Origin: Gari tellinella
Lineage: Eukaryota > Mollusca > Bivalvia > Cardiida > Psammobiidae
Length of the DNA: 64,000 bases
Assembly: GCA_922989275.2 (NCBI GenBank)
Contig: OV277862.1
Location: forward strand, 19,325,543-19,389,542
Direction: 5' to 3'
In this document: in pieces, positions 44,201 to 52,698 of the stretch
Layout of the letters: every line of letters begins with the position of its first letter
Numbering within the stretch: the first letter of the stretch is position 1
Notes under the pieces: model-generated
Database searches by the model: none
Seen by the model: the letters and a program-made list of their open reading frames with translations, nothing else
What the model was told of the DNA's origin: nothing
Position numbers and translations under genes: made by a program

Positions 44201-44839
44201 GCAGAAGATATTGCAACAGTTACAGTTTTAAATATAATAATGTTTTATTTGGGGAACAGCTACAAACATCGATGTAAGGAGGGAGTCGTTGTTGGAAGGA
44301 CCGTTGTAAGGAGGGAATAGTGTATTGTGCCACAACACTGAAGTAAATTACATGTATGTACTAGTATGGGAGGGTAAGGATAATTGTTACAAAACATTAA
44401 CATATTCAACTCGTCTTTTACAATAAGTAAACATGTGAAAGAGTACACTTGTTCAAGACAAGAATCAGAGAGTTCCTGAATGAACACTTTAATCTGGGTC
44501 TGCAGTCTGCACTGTTTGCCTTTTTGCAATATATTGTAAAAATCAACGCAATGAACTAGACCTTATTTGGAACTAGAGTTTAGAGGTTGCTAACAGCAAT
44601 CAATAAGTTTATTAAACTAACGCACAACTCTGACATAATCTTCAACTTGATAAAGGTGGTCAGTAATGTTAAGATGTAGATGTAGAGACAACAACAACTA
44701 TAAAGCTTAGAGTATTAATGGAATTTACCTTAGGAGTGTACATATGAAGCAGTCCGTCCACGGCGCCTCTCAGAGTTATACCCCGCACGAAGAAGATGAG
44801 GAGCACAATGTATGGGAATGTGGCAGTAAAATACACAAC
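34948..44839 (-). CDS. SLC6 neutral amino acid transporter (SLC6A18/19/20-like), TM5 to C-terminus
   Basis: A sodium-coupled (usually chloride-dependent) amino acid transporter of the plasma membrane. Seven exons join in phase: 44839-44729, 39640-39399, 39156-39012, 38013-37803, 37255-37096, 36366-36204 and 35250-34948, giving 444 residues plus stop. Visible in order: TM5 with RGITLRGA; unwound TM6 [26 protein letters not shown]7; an extracellular loop with N-glycosylation sites NLS and [18 protein letters not shown]8 [15 protein letters not shown]9-10; [15 protein letters not shown] with TM11; TM12 and a hydrophilic tail. The TM8 motif lacks the Asp of monoamine/GABA carriers, as in the SLC6A18/19/20 branch. 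About 200 N-terminal residues (TM1-4) are missing and I could not find them up to 64000. Orthology within the branch is open. Confidence 0.9.
35365..35595. repeat. MITE F foldback
   Basis: CTGGGCCCGTTTCATAAAAC / TTATTAAACGGGCCCCAG with ACGATTCCAAAGAGAT in the right arm. Intronic in the SLC6 gene. Confidence 0.85.
35596..36203. other. SLC6 intron, nothing recognised
   Basis: AT-rich intron sequence without repeats I can name. Confidence 0.35.
36204..36366 (-). CDS. SLC6 exon (TM11)
   Basis: Acceptor ttttactttcag, donor GAGACG|GTAAGA. It encodes [40 protein letters not shown] and the loop [14 protein letters not shown]. Confidence 0.92.
36390..36549. repeat. MITE R foldback
   Basis: GATTATAAAGCGTTTGAACT / AACTGAAAAGCTTTGTAACA outside, GATTTGAGCCTAGGCTCAAA at the centre. 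It begins about 24 bp from the SLC6 acceptor at 36366. Confidence 0.85.
36612..36814. repeat. MITE E, degraded
   Basis: 'tacgaacacaaaaatgtatt' at the left and GTCGTAATAGAGAGGTTTC at the right, with AAAGCAACGTGCCAA / TGTCATCTTGCTTT. Confidence 0.7.
36844..37083. repeat. MITE F foldback
   Basis: GAGGCCCGTTTCATAAAAC / TTTTATGAAGCCGGCTCCTG. It ends about 12 bp from the SLC6 donor at 37095. Confidence 0.82.
37096..37255 (-). CDS. SLC6 exon (TM9-TM10)
   Basis: Acceptor actttatttcag, donor CAACAG|GTGAGT. It encodes [40 protein letters not shown] and [13 protein letters not shown]. Confidence 0.92.
37256..37802. other. SLC6 intron, nothing recognised
   Basis: Plain AT-rich intron. Confidence 0.35.
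37803..38013 (-). CDS. SLC6 exon (TM8)
   Basis: Acceptor tgaactttcag, donor CGTCAG|GTAAAA. It encodes [60 protein letters not shown] and [10 protein letters not shown]. Confidence 0.93.
38156..38392. repeat. MITE I (TA-flanked) with HP1
   Basis: TA|CAGTGGAGAAAACG at the left and TTTTCTCTACTG|TA at the right. HP1 is GGCAAACAGTTTGGAGCCTG with TCTCCAAACGGTTTGC and CCGGATTACCCGG. Confidence 0.88.
38480..38556. repeat. MITE I, terminal fragment
   Basis: 'ctgcatttgcgtttgaacg' and ATTACGTTTTCTCCACTGTA match the right end of family I. Confidence 0.65.
38714..38790 (+). repeat. MITE D, 5' fragment
   Basis: GTTAACTCTTTCACTGCCAA followed by CTTGGATCCAAACTG, part of an HP1. Confidence 0.5.
39012..39156 (-). 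CDS. SLC6 exon (extracellular loop)
   Basis: Acceptor ttacacctttcag, donor GATAAT|GTAAGT. It encodes [40 protein letters not shown] and SLQDDLDN, with N-glycosylation sequons NLS and NMT. It is the least conserved part of the family. Confidence 0.85.
39285..39393 (-). repeat. MITE E, one half, ending inside a splice donor
   Basis: 'ctgtttcacttttaccttgc' to GGTCGTAAAAGAGGGGGTTT then ACCGTA matches one half of family E. Its terminal TA is positions +6 and +7 of the SLC6 intron that begins at 39398. Confidence 0.75.
39399..39640 (-). CDS. SLC6 exon (TM6-TM7)
   Basis: Acceptor ttgttttcag, donor AAACA|GTGAGT. It encodes [16 protein letters not shown], the unwound TM6 core [26 protein letters not shown] and TM7 up to FENCMK. 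TM6 holds the substrate-contacting G-x-G and FSSYN residues. Confidence 0.95.
39700..40680. repeat. Degenerate tandem copies of a bivalve dispersed repeat
   Basis: About four diverged units start near 39790, 39955, 40225 and 40520 with wording like 'ggccaattttgacc' followed by 'gaacattcttgatagagg' and 'ccaaatatctaagc'. Intron of the SLC6 gene. No coding sequence. Confidence 0.6.
40834..40906. repeat. HP1 hairpin, D-like context
   Basis: AAACCGTTTGGATCAAGATC with GATCTGGATCAAAACC and AAACTGTTTGC; the centre CACCGTGTAATGCCACG is partly mispaired. Confidence 0.65.
41131..41342 (+). repeat. MITE D, complete, with HP1
   Basis: TTAACCCTTTCACTGTCATT at the left and TTAGCGGTTAATAGGTTAA at the right. 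HP1 (41168-41240) shows CACCGCG / ACACGGTG, so a C-to-T change is matched in both arms. Confidence 0.85.
41343..42147. other. SLC6 intron spacer
   Basis: Contains a 'gacagatggacggacgaaaag' dispersed repeat scrap near 41560-41620 and a decayed HP1 near 41886-41965 (CAAACAGTTTGGATCCTGAC). Nothing else is recognised. Confidence 0.45.
42148..42226. repeat. HP1 with divergent inner stem
   Basis: CAAACAGTGTAGATCAAGAC pairs with TTCTTGATCTACACTGTTTG; the inner sequence (AACTGCCGCC / CGCGGTGGTT) differs from all other copies yet still pairs in part. Confidence 0.75.
42227..42949. other. SLC6 intron spacer
   Basis: A B-family start fragment (TCATTCATCCCTGAAACC) is at 42371-42440. The rest is not recognised. 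Confidence 0.4.
42950..43180. repeat. D-like element with near-perfect HP1
   Basis: HP1 at 43024-43093: CAAACAGTTTGGATCCTGAT / ATCAGGATCCAAACTGTTTG and GAGACGCCGCG / CGCGGCGTCTT. The flanks resemble family D but the ends are not clear. Confidence 0.7.
43181..43790. other. SLC6 intron spacer, nothing recognised
   Basis: AT-rich without repeats that I can name. Confidence 0.35.
43793..43955. repeat. MITE F, partial
   Basis: GACCCGTATTACCCGTCTTA then GTCGTACGACAAAAACG, and 'aagacaggattgtatgtaga' on the right. The right terminus is missing. Confidence 0.6.
43991..44324 (+). repeat. MITE M with right half of HP1
   Basis: TA|CAGTGCTCCCTCTCT at the left and GGAGGGAATAGTG|TA at the right. HP1 is mostly lost (CAGATCTGGAGTCAAGCTG). 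Confidence 0.82.
44455..44525. repeat. Decayed B-type HP1
   Basis: 'agacaagaatcagagagttc' and 'aatctgggtctgcag', then CACTGTTTGCC. Only the outer logic survives. Confidence 0.45.
44729..44839 (-). CDS. SLC6 exon (TM5)
   Basis: Acceptor tgtttccacag, donor CCTAAG|GTAAAT, 37 codons in phase 0. It encodes [20 protein letters not shown] and [17 protein letters not shown]. It is the most 5' exon that I can identify. Confidence 0.92.
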
Positions 44840-45020
44840 CTGTGGAAACAAAAACAAAACAAAATATTATTATTATTATACCAATAACATATATGTACCT
44901 ACAAAGCGAGAAAAGACAAAATAACTACAATTAGATCTGAAATATAACATGAATAAACATATAAGAGACAGTCCCCAAAACGGCGATCACATTAAAATAT
45001 AAGCAACTCCAATCTCCAAT

Positions 45021-45219
45021 ATACAGTCGAAACTTCATATTTCGAACCCGCTTAAATCGATTGTACCAGTATTTGATCAGTTGAATTTAGATAATTCAAT
45101 CTCGCCGAAATCGAACATACCCGTATTTCAAAGTTAAAACGTGGCCAAGCCACGTTTTAACTTTGAAATATGGATATGTTCGAACTGACGCGAGGTCGAA
45201 GTATCGAGTTTCGACTACT
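45021..45219. repeat. MITE G foldback
   Basis: TACAGTCGAAACTTCATATT / AAGTATCGAGTTTCGACTA with the centre AAGTTAAAACGTGGCC / GCCACGTTTTAACTT. Confidence 0.85.
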
Positions 45220-45327
45220 TCTTACCATACTAGTATTACTAATGTGACAGTGTTTAGCGTGGGTTTGGTTGGTAATTGGTTTTACGTCCTTGTAACAGAG
45301 GAGTCATATCGGAGGGAAATATTCAAC

Positions 45328-45573
45328 CATTTACCCCTATAGCTTGATTTTAGTATTGAAGACAAGTGACCACTTAAATAGGTTGACAGTGAAACAGAAT
45401 GGACCTTAATTCGCATTCTGCTTTACTTTCAGTCTGATTTAAACTACTGCATACGATAAAAATAATACTTCTTATGGTGCATATCAGTGACTGTATAAAG
45501 TGGAGCAAAGCTCTTCAGGACAAAAATACATAATGGGCTTACAAAGACGTATATATGGTGTCATGGGCAAAAT
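45328..45573 (+). repeat. MITE C with HP2
   Basis: CAACCATTTACCCCTATAGC at the left, TATATGGTGTCATGGGCAAA at the right. HP2 has one shortened arm. Confidence 0.75.
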
Positions 45574-46835
45574 TGTCATATCAAGGAAAGACGAAAGTAT
45601 ATATTATCATTGAGGATACGGGTGTAGCACACTAAACTAACCTGAAGTTTTAACAAGGGCCGCTATGGTCCAGATATCGCTCTTCTGAGTATATTGAATT
45701 GGATGCTTTTCCTGAGAGTCTTGCAATGTAAAGCTTAGTTTACGGTATCGACTTACATTGTATATTGTTTAGCAAGTTCCAAAAACCCGGCAGTGTTGTG
45801 TTATATTCTTTAGCTCATAAATTGTCATTTTGACTCAACACATTCAATCCAAAAATGTATACATATAGATACTGGGGGTTTCTTACAGTGAAGGTACCAT
45901 AAGACAAACATTTCGGTAAAATTATTATTTAAATTTGGACCATTGACTAAGGAGGAAATCTCATATTTTTCTATTGTTAGCTCTGGTGACCACCTTGCAT
46001 AGTGAATCGAAACAGTTATACAAATGTTTGAAGAGAACAATATTATGAATATTTCTATTAAGTAGTTTTGAAATCAGGTCGGCAGTTCAAGAAGAGTAGT
46101 AATTATGGACGCCGGGCGAAAGGCGACCCTAAAAGCTCACTTGAGCCTTCCGCTCAGATGAGCTAAAAAGGTTTTGATTGCGTCCACACAGACTATATTA
46201 AGAGTTAAATCGGTGTATGCTGGGTTATACCCCGGGTATAATTGTGGCTTCGACAAATTCATAAATTGGTTGACATTATGGCCAAGGTTAACTCATAGCT
46301 ACCAGCCAGATTATAACTAATGAAGTAAGCAGTGTTGAATCTTCAATACGCGATCCATGTATTAAAGGGAGAACCCTTTTTAATAATGACATCGATATTC
46401 ATTGTGGTAACTTAATCGTTGAACTGCTAAATACATAGTAAAGTTTAATTACATCACCATGATATTGCATATAATGTTTATGTACCACCTTCTTAAAGAC
46501 TTTTCCTCAGTTCATTAATGGACTACCCCACCCCCCCACCCCCCAATTGTCGCGATAGGTGTGAATTTAACTGTCAAAGCATGCATCACAAGCTATACCA
46601 ATCTCAGTTTACCTGGTGAGGCCCAGATTATACTCATGCTCTAGTGATTTTCAATGCTTATTTCTAACCAAACTATCAAATATAAAGATCGGGTCTCACA
46701 CGAGAAGCTTCAATGGTTCTTTGCTACCGACATGCCCACAAGACACATGTCATACAGCAGTAACAGCATACATCCTGATTAAACGCCAATTGACTCGACG
46801 ATTAACTGTTTTCAAAGTTTACTGAACACTGGTGT
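45574..46835. other. Probable SLC6 intron, nothing coding
   Basis: A dispersed 'aaaagctcacttgagccttc' bivalve repeat scrap is at 46085-46170, and a C-rich tract at 46525-46545. I searched here for SLC6 TM1-4 on the minus strand and saw none. Confidence 0.4.
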
Positions 46836-46970
46836 TTAACCCTTTCACTCTCAATGACGCTTAAAAGCGCGTTTGCAAACAGTCTGGATCCTGAGCATAA
46901 CGGCGTCTGATCTGGATTCAAACATTTTGCAAAATCGACTTTAGTCGCTTACGGCAGCGAGAGGGTTTAA
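46836..46970 (+). repeat. MITE D, short, with HP1
   Basis: TTAACCCTTTCACTCTCAAT at the left and CAGCGAGAGGGTTTAA at the right. HP1 GCAAACAGTCTGGATCCTG / CTGGATTCAAACATTTTGC. Confidence 0.75.
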
Positions 46971-46982
46971 AAAAAAAACTTT

Positions 46983-47192
46983 TCAATATCAATGATGTCA
47001 TAAACCGCATTTGCTAACAGTTTTAATCCAGTTCAGACGCCGCGTCTCGGATCAGGATAAAAACTGTTTGCCACCTGTTTTGAAATATCGTCAGTTATAC
47101 TGCCTCAGATCTAACTTTGAAACGATATTGCAGACAATAATACTGAAGCAGACGACAATATGGCGGTGAAGGGGGGTAAAAACCTCACGATA
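46983..47192 (+). repeat. MITE D with HP1
   Basis: 'caatgatgtcataaaccgca', then CAGTTTTAATCCAG / CAGGATAAAAACTG, and the end GGCGGTGAAGGGGGGTAAA. Confidence 0.75.
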
Positions 47193-47225
47193 ACTTTTAT
47201 CATGAAAGGATTAAGCTTCATTAAC

Positions 47226-47315
47226 TCATTGACCCCTTTACCTTTACCCATTTGCGCCGGGTGGATTCTTCCATGCTTATATATTGGATAGGTCCATTTT
47301 TATCACGAAAGGGTT
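47226..47315 (-). repeat. MITE L, partial
   Basis: TTTACCCATTTGCGCCGGGT then 'tatattggataggtccattt' match the L layout in reverse. Confidence 0.55.
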
Positions 47316-47587
47316 GAAGACTATCCAAATGTTGGCACTATGGACTGATACGGCTGGGTGTGTTAGTCCATGCTGTGATATGCCAATCTGTTTTATTATA
47401 TCTCTGTTTCGGCTCTAACGCATTCCATCTCGTTATATACTTGTTTAACTTCCCAAAATCCCCAACATACCTTTCTCAAGATTGATAAGATCATCCGCTC
47501 CGAGCATTATGTTGAGGTTGTTATTGTTTTAAGAAGGATTTACGTCTGTTCAAAGCCATGTTTGAAAATATCTTCCAGGGTATATGC

Positions 47588-47827
47588 TTAACCCATTACC
47601 CCATAGCCTGTTTCTAGTTTTGAAGATAGATTACCACATAAAGCAGGTTGAAAGTAAAGCAGAATGCGCCTTAAGGCGCATTCTGCTTTACTTTCAGCTA
47701 CAACCTGCTAAAATATAGAACATATTTCTTATTCTTTTTATTCATAATTACATAAAAAAGATTTTTTTTCTGCAGTGAAGGAATAAATTAAAGGGGTACA
47801 AATGCGTATTTGTGGGATAATGGTTTA
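47588..47827 (+). repeat. MITE C, complete, with perfect HP2
   Basis: TTAACCCATTACCCCATAGC at the left and TGTGGGATAATGGTTTAA at the right. HP2 GGTTGAAAGTAAAGCAGAAT pairs with ATTCTGCTTTACTTTCAGCT around GCGCCTTAAGGCGC. Confidence 0.88.
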
Positions 47828-48474
47828 AGAGCGATTGATGTAAGTCTGAGATCGTTCTTAAGCTTTGGAATGGTTATATTCAAGCATTCCGTTCAAATCT
47901 GACCAATTAAAGGCTAGAAAATGAACTCATTTACGTCTAAAACACTTAATAGCCACAGTTCTTTAATTTTATTCATTTTACAGCATTGTGTTACAGATTA
48001 CAAGGAATATAATACTTATTCAAATTCATCACCATACCAGTTGATGTTGAAAGGTAGTTTTTGAACGCTTTTTATGGACTGAATAGCACTATACTTGGTT
48101 AGCTTAAATGTATTAATTTGCATATTATTCAAATTACCGTGTTGTGAGTTCGGACACAGGCTTAGTCTGCTGTATGCAATGAATGTTAGTCTGGATTGGC
48201 CGTCCCTAATACTACGTTATATAGGTCAGGCAAAACTGAATAATGGCGGGTATATGCTATGGTACCAGATTTTCTTTTTTAGGTTGATCAAGTTTTTTAA
48301 TGTATTAAATGAGACCAAATTATACTAAACCAAATCAGAAATGTGTTGATCGGGCATGAATAAAGTATGACTTGGACAGAGTATCATTTTGTTAAATGTA
48401 TCTTTTTTCGGATATTATATAGGTCCAAAGACATATACCCTATCATGTTCTACGTCTCTGATAGGTGAATTGAC
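47828..48474. other. Spacer with a decayed MITE R
   Basis: 47828-47955 resembles MITE R ('gtaagtctgagatcg', 'caaatctgaccaattaaagg'). The rest is unrecognised. Confidence 0.4.
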
Positions 48475-48733
48475 ATCAGTGCTGCCATTTCTACGGATTT
48501 TTCCTAAATCTTCGGATTATTTTCAAGTGCATGGTAGCTTAAAGCAGGCTAAAAGTAAATCAGAATGCGCCTTAAGGCGCATTCTGCTTTACTTCCAGCC
48601 TGCTTTTAGTAGTCAGATGTCAACAAAACTAGAAACAGGCTTTGGGGTAAAGGTACGATTCGTAAAATCGCACTTGAAAAATGCAAATTTGGAAATCTTA
48701 GGATTTTTCATGTCAACTTATGGCAGCCCTGTG
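48475..48733. repeat. K element whose middle is C-type (chimera or nested)
   Basis: The outer ends are AGTGCTGCCATTTCTACGGA and TTATGGCAGCCCTG (family K). The inside holds HP2 and then 'ctagaaacaggctttggggt', a piece of family C, before the K right arm. Confidence 0.7.
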
Positions 48734-48899
48734 ACATTACTGAAAAAAAGAAGAATTGTTACCATCTAGAACTACGATTTGGATTTGTGCAAGGCACATA
48801 AATATATAAACTCGTTAATAGTATTTAAGGGAAAAAAATATATTTTAAAAAATACATTTAAAAAAAAATATTGAGCTCGGTCGGAATTTAATAAATACG

Positions 48900-49990
48900 A
48901 AAGAAGACTCAAGCAGGAAACGCAACACAAACAATACACCCATCTCTAAAGCAGAACACACACACAGCCATACCATAACAAGCACACACACACACACACA
49001 CACGCAATACCATTCCTTCATCTACACACTAAATAGAAAACAACACGCAAGACAAACATAAAGCTAAGTGAACATAGGAGCCCGCCTTGGTACGGTCAGT
49101 AGCAATCAATAATCAATTATAAATTAATTAATTATTAACAACCACTGGGGGGTTAAACCTGGGTTTAGGGGCGCCCAACCTCACACTTATCTCCTATATT
49201 CACCTATAAAGACGAACAGTGTACATAAAATATAAACCCTGTTCCACAACCTTACAATCAAAAAGACCGCCAGCACAGTAAGTAAATACATGTAAAACAT
49301 CTAACAAAATTCTCTGACAGGATTATTAGTAACACGGGAAAGAATTAAACATTCAAGCCCGTGTTAAAAATAACCCACTATGGCAACGGTCAAATTGTAC
49401 TCAAGCGAATAGTCTGTAGTCACGAGTAACTGTAAGACATGGGAGGGTTTAGGATACGACAGAGAGGGAGAGAAAAACCAAAGCACGAAAATCCGACATA
49501 ACTCTCCCGGTTAAGGACGGCTTTAGAGATACATCATCATGTAGTGCTAAGCCCTGTCTGTCGTCGCACAACCAAAGAGGAAAGCATAGTTATCAATTGT
49601 AGATTGATCGATAACCAAACGTGAAGTGCGCAGCAATATAGTTGGATCATAATCTTTTTTGAGGAAAAATCTAATACGTTTCACAAATAGGTTTTGAAAA
49701 TGCATATGTCCAAGAATCTTACGAAGTCTGTAAATCACATCACCATAAAACTCCGGATGTGAAATACCTTGCCGCAGAAAAGACTTTAAGTTACATTTAT
49801 ACTTGTTAATGAGAGGAAGATTTCTATAAAAGAATTTAGAAAATGTTTTACGAAGTTTATGAAATCTGTACCCCTGTTTAAGAAGCTTTTCAGTAATAGT
49901 TTTATTACGAATGTGGAAGTCCTCAACAGAGGTAAACCCGTGCGGAGAAGGCAAAAACAAAATTGGCCATATAGGCATTTGCTCACATAT
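48900..49990 (-). mobile_element. Retroelement-like segment with ORF fragment
   Basis: Around the ORF at 49547-49978 is GC-richer sequence with a 'ggggcgcccaacctcacac' patch (about 49160) and a (CA)n run at 48986-49003. It has the texture of a truncated non-LTR element; the termini are not defined. Confidence 0.45.
49547..49978 (-). pseudogene. Retroelement-derived ORF fragment
   Basis: 143 codons, basic and aromatic. QGYRFHKLRKTFSKFFYR, HPEFYGDVIYRLRKI and a final FLFGCATTDRA resemble C-terminal fragments of a repeat-encoded protein that I know from many bivalve and cnidarian gene sets (pattern K-x-LRKTF..FYR...GxSxPEFYGD.VYK.RKI). Upstream catalytic domains are absent. I infer a truncated mobile-element remnant. 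Confidence 0.5.
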
Positions 49991-50204
49991 TACATATTAT
50001 GATTTTTCTGACATACAACTCTACTACTCTAGCGCGACAGGTACTCATTGATATGTAGGTCATTGCCAGCTTCACGGGAGAAAAACAGTTCACAGTAGCA
50101 GTCTAGCCTACTTATACAGGTATACAAAAGTCATAGACACTCATTGTTGAAGTAAAACAACATGCGGTCGTTTACAGGCTCATCTTTCGACCATTAACCT
50201 TTTT

Positions 50205-50415
50205 CTACCAACTAACCGCTTTATTGCAAACAGTGTCGTCTGCTTCAGTATTGACACCTTTCGAAGTCAGATTTAAGGTTGTATGACTTCAGAAATACCG
50301 ATAAGAGAGTCAAACAGTTTGGGTCCTAATCAGACGCCGCGTTACGCGGCGTCTGATCAGGACCCAAACTGTGTGCAAACGCTCTTCAAGGCGCCATTGA
50401 GAGTTAAAGGGTTAA
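50205..50415 (-). repeat. MITE D, inverted, with near-perfect HP1
   Basis: CTAACCGCTTTATTGCAAAC at the left and GAGAGTTAAAGGGTTAA at the right. HP1 pairs CAAACAGTTTGGGTCC with GGACCCAAACTGTGTG. Confidence 0.82.
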
Positions 50416-50562
50416 CCCTTTACTCTATAAACTGTTTCTAGTTTTGAAGTAATGTTAGTAATAACAGCAGGCTAAAAACGATGAATGCGCATTAACGTAT
50501 ATTCTGCTTTACTTTCAGCCTGCTTTAAGCTACCTTCTGCTAGGATATAAAAAATAGCTAGA
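50412..50562 (+). repeat. MITE C, 5' part with HP2, sharing TTAA with the D element
   Basis: TTAACCCTTTACTCTATAAA uses the same TTAA that ends the D element on its left. HP2 is decayed on its left arm; the 3' half is missing. Confidence 0.75.
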
Positions 50563-50584
50563 GTCAGTAATCTACAGTAGACCA

Positions 50585-50730
50585 TTAACTCTTATCATGC
50601 TGAATTGTCATCTGCTTCAAACATATCGTCTGCAAAATAAATCAAAATTAGTTTTAAGAATTTATAACTGACAAAAGGTTTAATATGAGTGGCAAACAGT
50701 TAGGATCCAGATCAGACAAAGCATTACGTG
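50585..50730 (-). repeat. MITE D, half
   Basis: ATTAACTCTTATCATGCTGA, 'catatcgtctgcaaaataaa' and GCAAACAGTTAGGATCCAG; the second half of HP1 is missing. Confidence 0.6.
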
Positions 50731-50857
50731 TTTTCAATAGTAAGTCAAGTCGCACTTATTAAGATCATGGTTAAAATAGATGTCTAACAGCTTCAACACA
50801 GGGAGCGCGTTTTATAAATGTTTTCTATGTACATTTTTAGCATTAAGAAGCCACGTT

Positions 50858-51085
50858 TTAACCCATTTTATGCGTGATACACTTTTAGGTGTACCTCTAG
50901 GCAAACAGTTTTGATCTCAGATCAGGCCCCCCATTGTGGGGCCTGATCTGAGATCAAAACTGTTTGCAACTAAGTCAATATTCTATCAGAAACTGCTGAA
51001 ATGTTTTGCAAATATTTGAGTTATACCCGCTGCAGACGACATTTTAAAATGGCCGCCAAATATTACCCGGCATACAATGGGTTAA
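50858..51085 (+). repeat. TTAA element (D/L type) with perfect, divergent HP1
   Basis: TTAACCCATTTTATGCGTGA at the left and CCGGCATACAATGGGTTAA at the right. The hairpin arms are fully complementary although the core GGCCCCCCATTGTGGGGCC differs from the usual one. Confidence 0.88.
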
Positions 51086-51161
51086 GGCATTCGGTACCTC
51101 TTTGACAAATACGTCGTAACTGTCGAATACTTAGTGTCGTTCGTTTGTAAAACTCTGCGTG

Positions 51162-51513
51162 TACAGTTCTCCCTCTCTACAACGACCCTCCAAACAACGA
51201 CTCCCTCCTTACAACGAACTTTGCCGCTGTTCCCTAAGCAGGGCAATGCTTTCGTTGTTGCAATATCGTCTGCTTAACATATTTGTCTGTTGTTTTTCTC
51301 AAAGTTACATAATGTACATTTTGACAGAAAAAAACTAAATAACGAGTGACAAACAGTTTGAATCCAGATCAGACACCACGTTACGCGGCGTCTGATCTGG
51401 ATTCAAGCTTTTTGCAAATATAAGCCAATTTCCCTCCCTATAACGACTCCCTCCGAACAACGCACCTACTTTTTGTCTCCCATTGGGTGTCGTTGTAGAG
51501 AGGTAGTGCTGTA
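51162..51513 (-). repeat. MITE M, complete, with HP1
   Basis: TA|CAGTTCTCCCTCTCT and AGAGAGGTAGTGCTG|TA. HP1 CAAACAGTTTGAATCCAGAT with ATCTGGATTCAAGC. Confidence 0.9.
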
Positions 51514-51654
51514 AATTTTTACAGTAAAGTCTTACATGGTTATTGTCCAGATTCGTATACATGCATGTATTGTGGTATTTCAGCAGTTAATTTGAAATTT
51601 TTGTACAGTTACGTTTACTTATATATTTAGTTTCTTCGGTAACGTTTATGTGGC

Positions 51655-51790
51655 GTTCAACCCGAAGTCTGATCAGGCTCCAACCTGTATGCCACACTGA
51701 ATCAAATAAAAAGTTAGACATTTCAAAACATTGTAATGCGTTTGCTTAACGTTTGCGTTTATACGGGAAAATAACGTCTTCTCCACTGTT
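51655..51790. repeat. MITE I, 3' part
   Basis: AAGTCTGATCAGGCTCCAAC, then 'tttgcgtttatacggg' and CGTCTTCTCCACTG. Confidence 0.65.
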
Positions 51791-51960
51791 AGATTACGTT
51801 TTATATTATGTTTTCTACAGTGTGATTGTCCGTTTCATTTCTGAAGGTGAGTATATTGTTTCGTTTCTGTGAGTGCGTTTAATTTGCTAGTTGTGCAGTT
51901 ACATGTTATATAAGGGTTATGTGTCATTTATAATATTTTTGTAGTCGATGTCATTTATTG

Positions 51961-52321
51961 TACAGCGCTCCCTCTCTACAACGACATCCAATGGGACACA
52001 AAAATTTGTGCGTTGTTCGGAGGGAGTCGTTAAAGAGAGGGAAATTTATTTACATTTGCAATCAGCTTGAATCCAGATCAGACGCCGCGTAACGCGGCGT
52101 CTGATCTGGAGTCAAGCTGTTTGTGACTCGTCATTATGTTTTTTTCTGTCAAAATGTCCAATATGTAAATTTGAGAAAACCAGCAGACGTCACTTTTAAG
52201 CAGACGATTTAGCGACCGTGAAAGCTTTAGACATTATTGTCCTGCTTTGGGAACAGCGACAATTGTCGTTGTGAGGAGGGAGTCGTTGTTGGGAGAGTCG
52301 TTGTAGAGAGGGAACACTGTA
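51961..52321 (+). repeat. MITE M, complete, with perfect HP1 core
   Basis: TA|CAGCGCTCCCTCTCT at the left and AGAGAGGGAACACTG|TA at the right. HP1 core GACGCCGCGTAACGCGGCGTC. Confidence 0.9.
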
Positions 52322-52460
52322 GTAGTGTATTGATCTGTGCTTACATCTTCAACTGTGTAGATACGCATATATATAACTAAACCAATAAGTGTATGTACAT
52401 TATATTACAAACAACAGAATAAAGTTTTATTGAGAAAATGACGATATTAAAGGTTCTTTT

Positions 52461-52698
52461 TTAACTCTTTCCTTCCTGAAACTTTATTTGGACAATTCGA
52501 GTTTCAATTTTAGTCAAGTCCATTTCTTGTTTTTGTCAATGTTTGGCATTATGGCAAACAGTGAAGATCCTGATCAGAGGGCTCCTTTCGGAGCCCTCTG
52601 ATCTGGGTCTTCACTGTTTGCACAGGACAAGTGTACTATTCACATATACACTGTTTGAAAAGGACGCCTATATGCGAGTCTAGGGTTCAAAGGGTTAA
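52461..52698 (+). repeat. MITE B, complete, with perfect HP1 variant
   Basis: TTAACTCTTTCCTTCCTGAA at the left and GGTTCAAAGGGTTAA at the right. The hairpin (52552-52622) pairs AGAGGGCTCC with GGAGCCCTCT and GTGAAGATCC with GGGTCTTCAC. Confidence 0.88.

Noticed and set aside
45825..46040. Minus ORF considered as a missing SLC6 exon
   Set aside because: No NVWRFPY or GxPLxYLE type motif and no hydrophobic segment of TM1-4.
48389..48769. 126-codon + ORF
   Set aside because: It is the translation of the K/C chimeric MITE.
49786..49986. Second ORF overlapping the retroelement fragment
   Set aside because: Out-of-frame shadow of 49547-49978.
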